64,000 nucleotides of DNA from a virus. Position 1 is the first letter of the stretch. Every line of letters starts with the position of its first letter. A program made the translations under genes and the position numbers. Below are positions 1 to 7,464 of this stretch, piece by piece. Under the pieces are notes generated by a model. The model did no database searches. It was not told the DNA's origin and was given only the letters and a program-made list of their open reading frames with translations. The stretch spans positions 62,001 to 126,000 of the IMG/VR virus record IMGVR_UViG_3300009157_000001; one strand, written 5' to 3'.

Positions 1-102
1 GGCAACTCCAGCACAGTATCTACAGAACCCCTTCCCCTCAATTCTTTTCCAAATTGGTCTTTTCCTTTTACAATTACTACAGATCTTTTTTTTCTGTATC
101 AT
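1..102 (-). CDS. Small zinc-ribbon-like protein, cut by window edge
   Basis: Reads from an ATG at 102 to the window edge, giving the first 34 codons. The visible part has a CSNC pair, a basic stretch with PIW, and a second FCRYC pair, so two CxxC knuckles about 20 residues apart, as in small zinc ribbons. The start lies inside the 3' end of the next gene upstream (26-nt overlap), an arrangement common in this arm. Function is unknown; a metal-binding, possibly nucleic-acid-binding role is inferred only from the cysteine spacing. The rest of the gene lies outside the window. Confidence 0.6.
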   Translation of the reverse strand, partial: MIQKKKICSNCKRKRPIWKRIEGKGFCRYCAGVA

Positions 103-325
103 TTACTTCAGGGATTTCTGGTTCACCCTCTTGTTTTCTTATCATACCCCTCCTTGTAAGAGCCAGGCCATTTTTAACTGTTTTGTTAAGAATGCTCATA
201 CTACTCCGGAACTCCACTATATCATTATCCTGTCTGGATAAAGTTTTGAGAAGTTCCTCTTCCATAGGATTTTCTGGAGTAAGTACAAGAGTAACATAAT
301 CACTCACTATAAAGTCATATTTCAT
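77..325 (-). CDS. Hypothetical 82-aa protein
   Basis: Not recognised. A hydrophilic protein with a central, possibly helical segment (EEELLKTLSRQDNDIVEF) and a charged C-terminus. It starts 4 nt inside the stop of the upstream gene (322-645), so it is probably translationally coupled to it. No signal peptide or cysteine motif. Confidence 0.6.
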   Translation of the reverse strand: MKYDFIVSDYVTLVLTPENPMEEELLKTLSRQDNDIVEFRSSMSILNKTVKNGLALTRRGMIRKQEGEPEIPEVNDTEKKDL

Positions 326-645
326 GCTAGTGCCTCCACTCCTTTAAACATTTGGTCAAGATGATCATACATTTCTACCTCACTTTCTTTTATCAGGGTC
401 ACAATAGGTTCTAACTTACTATTGACCTCACGAGCACACCTATAAAATTCTGACTTCTTCAGTTCTTCTATGGCATCAGGTTCTACCGGTTTGAAGATCT
501 TCACATCCCCAAGTCCTGGTAAAGGAATATTAGCATTCACATGAAAGCCTTTATTCTCTATACACCTCTGGTACTTTAACATGGTAATTCTATTACACAT
601 GTATAGGTATACTATCTCTTCGTTGTTTAAGTTGTGGTAGCCCAT
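322..645 (-). CDS. Hypothetical 107-aa protein
   Basis: Not recognised. The N-terminal half has a helical run (NNEEIVYLYMCNRITMLKYQ) and the C-terminal half is acidic and probably helical. The longest reading frame overlaps the upstream gene by 53 nt. An internal ATG at residue 16 (position 600) would cut the overlap to 8 nt and is an alternative start. No catalytic motif is visible. Confidence 0.6.
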   Translation of the reverse strand: MGYHNLNNEEIVYLYMCNRITMLKYQRCIENKGFHVNANIPLPGLGDVKIFKPVEPDAIEELKKSEFYRCAREVNSKLEPIVTLIKESEVEMYDHLDQMFKGVEALA

Positions 646-1129
646 GAGGATCAGTTATTAGTTCATAAAAATTAGGAGGGAGTATCCCTTCCTGGATAAA
701 CTTGTCAACTACTACCCTTTTATCAATTTTCAAGTCCTTAAGACTTAACTCAATAGGATAATCAGGATCAATCAGCTCAGATTCTGAGAACAGTTCTGAT
801 CCCAGGATACTCTTAGGAAACATCTGATCTGCAAATCCACCTACTATTTTATTCACTTTTTCCTGCTTAAGGATATTAACCAGGATCTTAGCCTTTTTGT
901 GGACTTTCAAAATCCTCTGTTTTTTCTCCCTATGCATCTCCTTTAACTCATTTGGCTGGAATATATCCAGACCATATAGTGCTCTCTGGTACAGAAACTT
1001 CTGGTACTTGGTCATAGATAATGCACTGTATCTGCGTCCTTTATACTCAGAACCCTCCTGCTGAAGTTTTTCTAGTTTGCCGAGATACTGCAGGGATTTC
1101 TCAGACAACTGATCAATGATTGGAACCAT
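593..1129 (-). CDS. Hypothetical 178-aa basic, helical protein
   Basis: Not recognised. Lysine/arginine-rich in its first 110 residues (for example KEMHREKKQRILKVHKKAK), followed by a more acidic half. It begins 35 nt downstream of the intrinsic terminator at 1164-1199, so it is the first gene of the block that runs to the left edge. A nucleic-acid or regulatory role is possible from charge alone but is not shown. Confidence 0.65.
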   Translation of the reverse strand: MVPIIDQLSEKSLQYLGKLEKLQQEGSEYKGRRYSALSMTKYQKFLYQRALYGLDIFQPNELKEMHREKKQRILKVHKKAKILVNILKQEKVNKIVGGFADQMFPKSILGSELFSESELIDPDYPIELSLKDLKIDKRVVVDKFIQEGILPPNFYELITDPHGLPQLKQRRDSIPIHV

Positions 1130-1163
1130 AAATATACAGATTTTTGGATGAATACTAGGAGAG

Positions 1164-1199
1164 AAAAAAAGAGGAGAGGCCTGTATGACCCCTCCTCTG
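1164..1199 (-). terminator. Intrinsic terminator
   Basis: On the minus strand, AGAGGAG pairs with CTCCTCT (7 bp) and a run of seven T follows. It lies 17 nt past the distal TAG at 1216-1218 of the upstream gene, which fits the view that the coding region originally ended there rather than at the TAA at 1300. Confidence 0.8.
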
Positions 1200-1215
1200 T
1201 TATAGATGATCTGGA

Positions 1216-1299
1216 CTACTTCTTTTCCAGTCCGGCTTTCTGAAGCTCCAGGTAAGCAGCCTTGATGGCCTCACCATTGGTATGAGCAACAAGCTCATC
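1216..1299 (-). other. In-frame coding extension beyond a TAA stop
   Basis: Directly after TAA (1300-1302), the same frame encodes DELVAHTNGEAIKAAYLELQ and then KAGLEKK before TAG. The stretch is amphipathic-helix-like, unlike random sequence. Either a point mutation truncated the gene or the stop is read through to give a 148-residue product. Confidence 0.6.
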
Positions 1300-1665
1300 T
1301 TAAGCATCAGGATCCAAGGTGAACATCTGCTTGCGGTAGATAGGATCCCCACCTACACAACAAACAATCTTGGTTTCACCAGCCACTTTATAATCCCTCT
1401 CAGGATTTTTAGGATTGAGGGCTTCCAGAGATTCTTTGATGATAATCTTACCATCAATCTCCTGGCCATTTGCCCATTTCATTCCTTCCAGGTCAGCAAC
1501 TGTACCCGGGATGAAAGCACTTACTTTCTGCCTGCGCAAAAAGCCTGCTTCATCAATCATAGCACGGGTTTGTTCTACTCTCACTGAGCCATACTCAGGA
1601 TTGTTTTTGGAAGCTACCACGACTTTTCCATCGGGTGATGCAACCACTTTCACTTTTGTGTTCAT
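1300..1665 (-). CDS. Conserved small phage protein, 121 aa up to an in-frame TAA
   Basis: A compact protein of mixed strands and helices: residues 1-30 look like beta strands, then RVEQTRAMIDEAGFLRRQKV, and later KIVCCVGGDPIYRKQMFTLD. It resembles short conserved proteins of large Bacteroidota phages, but I cannot name a family. The TAA at 1300-1302 is followed in the same frame by 27 sense codons of good coding character ending in TAG (1216). It sits just upstream of a strong terminator and has its own leader (TTTAACTCAAAA... before the ATG), so it may be a single-gene, well-expressed unit. Confidence 0.75.
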   Translation of the reverse strand: MNTKVKVVASPDGKVVVASKNNPEYGSVRVEQTRAMIDEAGFLRRQKVSAFIPGTVADLEGMKWANGQEIDGKIIIKESLEALNPKNPERDYKVAGETKIVCCVGGDPIYRKQMFTLDPDA

Positions 1666-1766
1666 TTTGAGTTGATTTTTGAGTTAAATAAGGACCATGA
1701 GTTGTAAAGATCACTCCAAACCCGGTCCGGGATCTGGATGACCTATATAGTGAAAGCACCTTCTTA

Positions 1767-2051
1767 CTAGGATTCAGTGCTGTCTATATCTTCTTCTGGA
1801 ATTTCAAGAGTAGATTGATCAATCTCCTCTAATTTGGGTTTTTGTAGAGTATCCTCCTCTGGAGAGATATCTAGTTCATTACTAAGTCTTATAGACCTTT
1901 CTTTCTTTCCCAGGGCTGAACCATACCAGGGATATTGTATTACTTCACCGGCATTAATAGAGAGGAGGTATTGATAATCCTGATCATCAAGATCAAGATA
2001 TTCCTCCACGGACATATGGACCACTCTGCCGTTTCCTATACTTACTATCAC
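1767..2051 (-). CDS. Hypothetical acidic 94-aa protein
   Basis: Not recognised. The N-terminal 55 residues look folded (MIVSIGNGRVVHMSVEEYLD, then a YQYLLSINAGEVIQYPWYGS segment), and the last 35 are a disordered acidic tail rich in E, P and S. The YLxLDDxDYQYLL segment recalls small phage proteins that bind host enzymes, but this is weak resemblance only. It stands alone between two short intergenic gaps. Confidence 0.65.
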   Translation of the reverse strand: MIVSIGNGRVVHMSVEEYLDLDDQDYQYLLSINAGEVIQYPWYGSALGKKERSIRLSNELDISPEEDTLQKPKLEEIDQSTLEIPEEDIDSTES

Positions 2052-2127
2052 TAAATGAGGGTATTATACAAACAGACCCCAAAGTTAGTAAACCTTCATG
2101 ATTTAAACAAAATAAATTTGGAGATTA

Positions 2128-2155
2128 GGAAAGAGGGACCAATTTCCCCCTTTCC
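2128..2155 (-). terminator. Terminator-like hairpin
   Basis: On the minus strand GGAAAGGGGG pairs with CCCTCTTTCC (10 bp, one G-U) around a short loop. It lies 34 nt after the stop of the 156-aa gene. No clear U-run follows, so termination may be weak, or the stem may protect the mRNA end. Confidence 0.5.
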
Positions 2156-2188
2156 ATCCTCTCCTGATTAATGGTTCCATCATTAATC

Positions 2189-2659
2189 TTAAGCTTCCTC
2201 TTCCTTCATCTCTGGAAGTACATCTTCCAAAGGTTGGACCTCTTTTTCATGTACTGGATACTCATATTGACAGTCTTGATCCTTAGAATCTTTATATGTG
2301 TACTGAACTTCCAGCTTATGCTTCTTATAAAGATCTATTGCTATAATTTCAGTTTTGAGACAGTGTCCCTTAACAAATAGACCTGCAGACTCAGTCTTAG
2401 CATTATCTATGCTGTAACTGTTGAGGTGTTTTACATCAACCAAGACCTCATCACCTATTTTGTATGCAGAGACTGGAGCTAGACCTTGTAATGCCTTATA
2501 GAACTGCTCCAGACCATATCCATTCTCACTTTTAGAAAGATGATTTAATATCACATCTACTATGAGATTTCTATAAGGATGATTAATCATACCTCTTAGG
2601 GAATCTCTTAGCTCTTTTACTGTTATACTGACTTGTATCTTCTTATTATCCTCCAGCAT
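2189..2659 (-). CDS. Hypothetical 156-aa protein
   Basis: Not recognised. Residues 1-65 are mainly helical; residues 66-130 look like a small beta barrel (AYKIGDEVLVDVKHL..., then YKKHKLEVQYTYK), and the tail is acidic (LPEMKEEEA). The barrel part is vaguely similar to SH3-like modules elsewhere in this arm. It is a single gene with intergenic gaps on both sides. Confidence 0.65.
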   Translation of the reverse strand: MLEDNKKIQVSITVKELRDSLRGMINHPYRNLIVDVILNHLSKSENGYGLEQFYKALQGLAPVSAYKIGDEVLVDVKHLNSYSIDNAKTESAGLFVKGHCLKTEIIAIDLYKKHKLEVQYTYKDSKDQDCQYEYPVHEKEVQPLEDVLPEMKEEEA

Positions 2660-2783
2660 GTATCTTGAATAAATGGTTAAGTATCATGGGCCATAGTTCC
2701 GCTCCCGGGTCAGGTCAGCTCCCATGATACAAACCCTATTGCGGATTTCCACCAATTTGTTTCTCATTTCTTCTTCTTAGGAC

Positions 2784-3137
2784 CTAATCAACTTTGGGCA
2801 AAACCTGTCTGTTGACATAATAATACATTATTTGTCCAGGAGAATCTTCCGGGGCAACAGTTATCATCTGAGCATAAACCTCACTTCCTACCCCTATAGA
2901 TTTACCTATAGTAATAGTAAAAGAGGTTGAGTCATTAATACAGTAGTACTTGTTTTCTCCAAGGTCTCTTAGAATCTTATACCGGTCTGCATTAATACTG
3001 ATCTTGTTCTCAAACACAGCAACCTGTATATGAGAATCATGAGTCCCGGATTTAGTCCTGATCATACCTCCCTGATAATTCTGAGAATACACAAAAGAGG
3101 ATATGACCAGTAATAGTACTGTAAATAGCTTTTCCAT
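2784..3137 (-). CDS. Secreted or periplasmic 117-aa protein
   Basis: Starts with a clear type I signal peptide (MEKLFTVLLLVISSFVYSQN); cleavage after YSQ is typical of Bacteroidota exported proteins. The mature part (~97 aa) is probably a small beta-rich domain containing one Cys and repeated T/I/V strands. A phage-encoded exported protein could alter the infected cell envelope, for example superinfection exclusion; that role is inference. The ATG follows an A/C-rich leader. Confidence 0.75.
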   Translation of the reverse strand: MEKLFTVLLLVISSFVYSQNYQGGMIRTKSGTHDSHIQVAVFENKISINADRYKILRDLGENKYYCINDSTSFTITIGKSIGVGSEVYAQMITVAPEDSPGQIMYYYVNRQVLPKVD

Positions 3138-3208
3138 GTGTGAGTTAAAGTTTTGAGTTCAAGTTGAGTAACAAATTTAGAGTTATTTCAGATCTTTTTC
3201 AATAAGGT

Positions 3209-3451
3209 CTACAAAGTAGATACTAGGTACAAATTATAGAGATCCTCAGTAGTCTTCTCAGGACTCTTTCCATCCTGTTGATTAAACCACCACATATCAG
3301 GTTTATCGGGTATTTTATATATACCATACTTAGCAATCCATAAAGCAAAGTCCTGACATTCCTTGGAATTTGTTATAGGTTCATAATGCTTAGTTTCATC
3401 ACCTACTACTTTGACTTTGGATCCACAGACAGGACAGTTTTGGCTACTCAT
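3209..3451 (-). CDS. Small zinc-knuckle protein (80 aa)
   Basis: Opens with a CPVCG motif, one half of a zinc ribbon; a further Cys occurs at CQDF. The C-terminal 40 residues (ALWIAKYGIYKIPDKPDMWW...) are aromatic-rich. Overlaps the upstream gene by 8 nt, suggesting coupled translation. Probably metal-binding; function unknown. Confidence 0.65.
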   Translation of the reverse strand: MSSQNCPVCGSKVKVVGDETKHYEPITNSKECQDFALWIAKYGIYKIPDKPDMWWFNQQDGKSPEKTTEDLYNLYLVSTL

Positions 3452-3977
3452 ATGGACAAACCCTTTCGTGTTTGTTCTTGTATATCTTCTGAAGTCTTTC
3501 GGAACTTACAGAGGATACTTCCTGATCGACCTGGTGGATCTCTTTAAGTACATCCAGTACTTTGCAAAGTCCCTCAAATTGCATAAGAGTTTCATTCTCA
3601 GACCTAACTGTCTTTTTAGAAATAGATTCAAAAGCCTTTTCTATCCTAGCAAGTTCTTTCCAGTGGTAACCCGTACATTCCACATGAGTCCTGATAACAG
3701 AATCTTTTCCCAGGATCTTTTCTGGAATTTTAGAAATGAACTGTCTTGAGTGTCCAGGTCTGCTGGTTACAAATAATCTGGTCCAAGTTCTCAGAGTAAT
3801 CCGACTTCCCATTCTTTCCAGATCATCCATAGTATAAGATTTGCCAAGTTTTTTCATCCCATCCCCCACAAGATTCCCTACAGCACAAGCAGTGCAATCT
3901 CCATGTTTGAGTTTTTTATCATTGTATGCATCCAGGAGTACATCTACTGAATGGTAATAAAGTTCTGATCTGTTCAT
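3444..3977 (-). CDS. Hypothetical 177-aa protein with HGDCTACAVGNL motif
   Basis: The N-terminus carries HGDCTACAVGNLVGDGM, a compact Cys/His/Asp-containing stretch that I recall from other uncharacterised Bacteroidota phage proteins but cannot assign. The middle is basic (RITLRTWTRLFVTSRPG) and the C-terminal third is a predicted coiled coil (VDQEVSSVSSERLQKIYKNK). Lies in a run of Cys-containing small genes. Confidence 0.65.
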   Translation of the reverse strand: MNRSELYYHSVDVLLDAYNDKKLKHGDCTACAVGNLVGDGMKKLGKSYTMDDLERMGSRITLRTWTRLFVTSRPGHSRQFISKIPEKILGKDSVIRTHVECTGYHWKELARIEKAFESISKKTVRSENETLMQFEGLCKVLDVLKEIHQVDQEVSSVSSERLQKIYKNKHERVCPYE

Positions 3978-3997
3978 AATTTGATTAGGTTTAGATG

Positions 3998-4234
3998 TTA
4001 AGAAATTTCTTGGACCTGTATTCCGGTAACACAGGAGTAATGGACCTCTATTGCCACTGCATTATAAGGTTTACCGGCTCTACACTTATTCTGATCATCT
4101 AGGTCATTTCCCGGACCCAGAGCTACTAAAGTAGTATAATCCCCTTCTTTAAAAGGTTCCTTACAAGCAGGGCATTCCTGTCCAATAGAAGGATGATCTG
4201 ATCTCTTGGGTCCAAATTTTGGTGCTTCACTCAT
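3998..4234 (-). CDS. Small Cys/His zinc-binding protein (78 aa)
   Basis: Contains CPAC near residue 21, then a single Cys (NKCRAG), and HYSC near the C-terminus. A C-x2-C ... C ... H-x2-C pattern over 45 residues could bind one or two zinc ions in a RING- or ribbon-like fold. It overlaps the upstream zinc-ribbon gene by 8 nt, so the two are probably co-translated. Function unknown. Confidence 0.65.
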   Translation of the reverse strand: MSEAPKFGPKRSDHPSIGQECPACKEPFKEGDYTTLVALGPGNDLDDQNKCRAGKPYNAVAIEVHYSCVTGIQVQEIS

Positions 4235-4538
4235 TTATTTTCTCCTTTCTGATAGGTCTGAATAATAATCCTCCCCGCTCTACATAAGCTTTGATATTAG
4301 TAAATATCTCAAGAGCCATATCAGATTTTAGGTCCCTCAAGTCTTCTTCTGTGGGATTATACCATTCGTGGGTAGGCTCTAAGGATTGATCTACCCTGTA
4401 CATAGAAGACCTGGCAGTTTTAGGTGGAGGACATTCAGGACAAGCTATTAGAAAGGCCGTTGTCCCTTTATCTCTGTCCACAGTTACTGTTTTGTGACCC
4501 TCATTACAAATATAAATATTCTTCTTACCTTTGTACAT
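4227..4538 (-). CDS. Zinc-ribbon-like protein (103 aa)
   Basis: The N-terminal 40 residues form a ribbon-like unit: IYICNEGH, then a beta turn, then ACPECPPP. The rest is helical and charged. It has its own leader and starts a three-gene unit of zinc-knuckle proteins (4538 down to 3998). Possibly a nucleic-acid-binding accessory protein; no enzyme motif seen. Confidence 0.65.
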   Translation of the reverse strand: MYKGKKNIYICNEGHKTVTVDRDKGTTAFLIACPECPPPKTARSSMYRVDQSLEPTHEWYNPTEEDLRDLKSDMALEIFTNIKAYVERGGLLFRPIRKEKINE

Positions 4539-4696
4539 AGTTGATTGATTTAATGAGTTTTAAATGGACAGGCAATATAGAACCCTTCAAGTTCCACAGA
4601 TCCTATAAAGATCCTGTCCACTGTATAGACCTGGGAGTGTGAATGCCACATAACTAACATGAACTTCTCCTAGGTACTACACGTCCCTTTAAGGTT

Positions 4697-5128
4697 TTAG
4701 GCAACTAGTTTTCTTGAAAGATAACAGAGTACAGGGTCTACCTGACTAAAAGTACCGAGACCTTCTATAAAAGATATCTCGTCACTATTAGATAAACATA
4801 AAGGCATCCTGTGATGATAAGGTCTTACTGTTGGATTTGCATCCACAGTAACAATACTAAACTCTCCTTCAGAGTTAAAAATTACTCCTATCTGAAAGTT
4901 TATACCACTATACCTTCTAAACTCTGCTCCTCCTTCCCAGAAGGACTCTATACTTAGAATCCCCCGGTTCTGCTCAATCTTCTTCCAAGTAGACTTAAGA
5001 TTTTCCAGACGAGAGTTATAAGTATCTCCTCCAAATAAACCCCAGGTCATCTCTCTTTCACCTTTTCTAGTTGCAATCCTGAACCTTGTTTTTGGGGCAC
5101 TGAATCCCGCCCCTATCCTGTAACACAT
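4697..5128 (-). CDS. Hypothetical 143-aa protein
   Basis: Not recognised. Basic N-terminal 30 residues, then an aromatic/Gly stretch (MTWGLFGGDTYNSRLENLKS) and beta-rich C-terminal half (FQIGVIFNSEGEFSIVTVDA). An internal Met at about residue 27 could be the real start. Separated by 4 nt from the upstream PcfJ-like gene. Confidence 0.6.
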   Translation of the reverse strand: MCYRIGAGFSAPKTRFRIATRKGEREMTWGLFGGDTYNSRLENLKSTWKKIEQNRGILSIESFWEGGAEFRRYSGINFQIGVIFNSEGEFSIVTVDANPTVRPYHHRMPLCLSNSDEISFIEGLGTFSQVDPVLCYLSRKLVA

Positions 5129-5132
5129 ATTA

Positions 5133-6299
5133 TTAAGCAGCTACTGTTATAGAGTTTTCTCCCTTTATAAGATCAGCAGCATAAATCTGAAGATTTGTGG
5201 TGATCCTTTTGAAGAACAACTGAAGACTCTTTTCAGATACTATAGACTCAATTATCTCCCTTATATCTGCAGGACAAGAAGCATTTCTCAGTCCACAGAT
5301 CTGATCTATAACAAACTCATTAGTACCTTCCCCAAAAATAGCTTTTCTTATACCAATAGTGAACCTTTTACTATAGTCATGGATAGGAGAAGGAGTATAA
5401 CTAATAACAAAATAAGATAAGTCCTTAATTCTGTTTCTGTAGTTAGTATAAACACAATGACTCATCTCCTTCCCTTCTCTGAATAATTCCCGATCACTGG
5501 TTATCAAACAGAAGCCTTCAGGTAGTTCTGGTATTTTACCATAACCAAAATCTGTATCTGGAATACTCATTACCTCATATTCCATGAGTTTTCTGGTCAT
5601 TCTCTGATGTTCTTCTTCCAATCTCTTCTTGCTCCACCTGTGATCTACCTTTTCCCCAAGCATCATTGCTTGGTCTAGGATATCTTTGTATTGACTACCC
5701 TCAGGTTCTCCCTCTTCCACTATATGCTTCAAGTAAGCTGCTGGGTTCTTTGCTTGTTTGAGAAATCTGCTGTAATAAGCAAGAGTTGTATTTGGAGCCT
5801 CCTGAGCTAACTTATAGAAATACTTTGGAGAAAGTCCTTTTATCTTAAGACTTGTAGATACCCACCTCCTTATAAGCTGGGTAGGGTTAGTAATCTTTTT
5901 GCTTAGGATCAATCCTAAGGTAGTATCTGTGATTACTTGTGTAATAGAATGAGGAAGTATGCAGACCCATTCATTACCTGTATATTTGAAAAGTTCACAG
6001 ATAGCATGTATATTCTTACCTGTTTTTCCAAACCAGGTTTTGACCTTCCTTGTCTTTTTGTCATAAGACATACCAGATCGGACTTTGTCCCGTCTGTAAA
6101 AGGCTGTACCAAATCCTACTACTACTTCTTTACTGGAAAAACAGATCTTCTCGTCATTTTCATAGATCTCTTTATAAGTCATCCCAGTAAACTTCTTAGA
6201 AAAGACCATCCATCTCTGAACATCGGGAGCAAACTCCTTTATCTTACTAAGAAGGTCCCAGTTCTCTCCAACGGTATTTACAAGTATTCTTTTTTCCAT
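5133..6299 (-). CDS. PcfJ-like protein
   Basis: 388 residues from the chosen ATG at 6299; a longer frame begins at 6416 but overlaps the lipoprotein gene by 52 nt and its extra 39 residues look non-coding. The C-terminal third carries the PcfJ signature: a glycine followed by MSHCVYTNY (around residues 275-290), a FVISY strand, then FVIDQICGLRNA (about 325-335). The PcfJ family was named from a conjugative-plasmid locus and also occurs in phages; its biochemical role is unknown. The N-terminal two thirds is basic and helical. Two small genes of unknown role flank it. Confidence 0.7.
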   Translation of the reverse strand: MEKRILVNTVGENWDLLSKIKEFAPDVQRWMVFSKKFTGMTYKEIYENDEKICFSSKEVVVGFGTAFYRRDKVRSGMSYDKKTRKVKTWFGKTGKNIHAICELFKYTGNEWVCILPHSITQVITDTTLGLILSKKITNPTQLIRRWVSTSLKIKGLSPKYFYKLAQEAPNTTLAYYSRFLKQAKNPAAYLKHIVEEGEPEGSQYKDILDQAMMLGEKVDHRWSKKRLEEEHQRMTRKLMEYEVMSIPDTDFGYGKIPELPEGFCLITSDRELFREGKEMSHCVYTNYRNRIKDLSYFVISYTPSPIHDYSKRFTIGIRKAIFGEGTNEFVIDQICGLRNASCPADIREIIESIVSEKSLQLFFKRITTNLQIYAADLIKGENSITVAA

Positions 6300-6364
6300 A
6301 AACCTGCTAATTAGAAGACCATACCAGATCTCTCCAGTATGGTCTTGAGTTTTGTGATTATGAG

Positions 6365-6820
6365 TTATCTTACCAGTATATACCGGTAGAAAGAAGCTGA
6401 TCCGGATGCTCCCCACTGATCCAGTACCATAGAATCCTTAGTCAAGTATTTTATCTTGTATTCTGCATTAGTAATATACATAGAGGTGTCCTTATAAATA
6501 GCCCAGGTAGATCCTGTTACAGGAGTACAACTTAATCCCTGAATACAGTAATACTTCATGGTCAAATTAGTACTGCTGAATACATTGGATGTGAAATCCA
6601 TAAGACACTTATCTCTATCTGTGTTGTTATCCACAGAAAAGAGAGTGTCTGGTGTCCCCATTCTCCACTCTCTTCGTTTGAAGAACCACTTACCAAGAGC
6701 ATCCTGCTCCATTTTAGTAAGTGTGGGAGCAGTAGTTACCGGAGGTGTTGCAGGAGCCGGATTCTCCTTCTTACATGAGAACATTCCCAGCAAGATAAAA
6801 CAAAACAATAGTTTTTTCAT
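6365..6820 (-). CDS. Lipocalin-like lipoprotein
   Basis: N-terminus MKKLLFCFILLGMFSCKKE is a lipoprotein signal peptide with lipobox LGMFSC, so the mature protein should be lipid-anchored at Cys16. A P/T-rich linker follows, then a ~110-residue beta-rich domain starting at GKWFFKRREW, typical of small Bacteroidota lipocalin-like domains, with Cys pairs (DKCLMD; YYCIQGLSC). Lipocalin-like domains bind small hydrophobic ligands or proteins. A phage copy would sit in the host envelope, and superinfection exclusion or receptor masking is my inference. It has its own leader (TAACTCTAAAAAC). Confidence 0.75.
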   Translation of the reverse strand: MKKLLFCFILLGMFSCKKENPAPATPPVTTAPTLTKMEQDALGKWFFKRREWRMGTPDTLFSVDNNTDRDKCLMDFTSNVFSSTNLTMKYYCIQGLSCTPVTGSTWAIYKDTSMYITNAEYKIKYLTKDSMVLDQWGASGSASFYRYILVR

Positions 6821-6846
6821 AGTCTTAGTTTTTAGAGTTACACAAT

Positions 6847-7464
6847 TTAGTCAAATTCAATGAGTTTATCAAGAAGATTAATTATAACATTCTGAACAGA
6901 TATAGGAGTTATTACTAACCAGTTAAATAGATCAGGAATCCCTACAACTTTATCAGGAAAATATACTTTCCAGATACTTTGTTCATCAAACCCCTTATCC
7001 ATACACTCCTGGATAATAGTAACCAGGTCTGCTTTTGAGAACAATCTGTCTTTGTAAGGTTCCAATAATGTACAGTGAAAAATGATATCTTCACTAGTTG
7101 TACAAGCTCGGACTTGTCGCAGTATCTTAGTAAAAAGAATCATATCTAGGACAGGGTTGTCTATCTTAGGAAGTTTCTCTAGGAAAAGTTCTGTACATAT
7201 AGTTGACCTAAAGCCTGTATTTATAGATTGATCTATAATCCATCTCCCTTCAGATCTTGAAGTATTCGTTCCCTGTCCAGTACCCTTACCGAACTTTTCT
7301 GTCAAAAGCTTATAAAGAGCTGCTTTGCCATTTCTTTTATACCAAGACCCTCTTGTTAGTCTATATCCTGAGAACTTTACACCGATACTTACTGCTCTAT
7401 ACCCACACTCATAGTATACTGTGTTAAAATACTCTCTTATTCTTTCAGGGGACATGCTTTCCAT
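6847..7464 (-). CDS. Hypothetical 205-aa protein
   Basis: Not recognised. N-terminal basic half with a possible DNA-binding-like stretch (RLTRGSWYKRNGKAALYKLL), C-terminal half helical and hydrophobic (VQNVIINLLDKLIEFD). Overlaps the pyruvyl-transferase-like gene by 28 nt; a second Met four residues in gives a 19-nt overlap. As the last gene of the glycan cassette it may act in that pathway, but nothing in its sequence shows it. Confidence 0.6.
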   Translation of the reverse strand: MESMSPERIREYFNTVYYECGYRAVSIGVKFSGYRLTRGSWYKRNGKAALYKLLTEKFGKGTGQGTNTSRSEGRWIIDQSINTGFRSTICTELFLEKLPKIDNPVLDMILFTKILRQVRACTTSEDIIFHCTLLEPYKDRLFSKADLVTIIQECMDKGFDEQSIWKVYFPDKVVGIPDLFNWLVITPISVQNVIINLLDKLIEFD

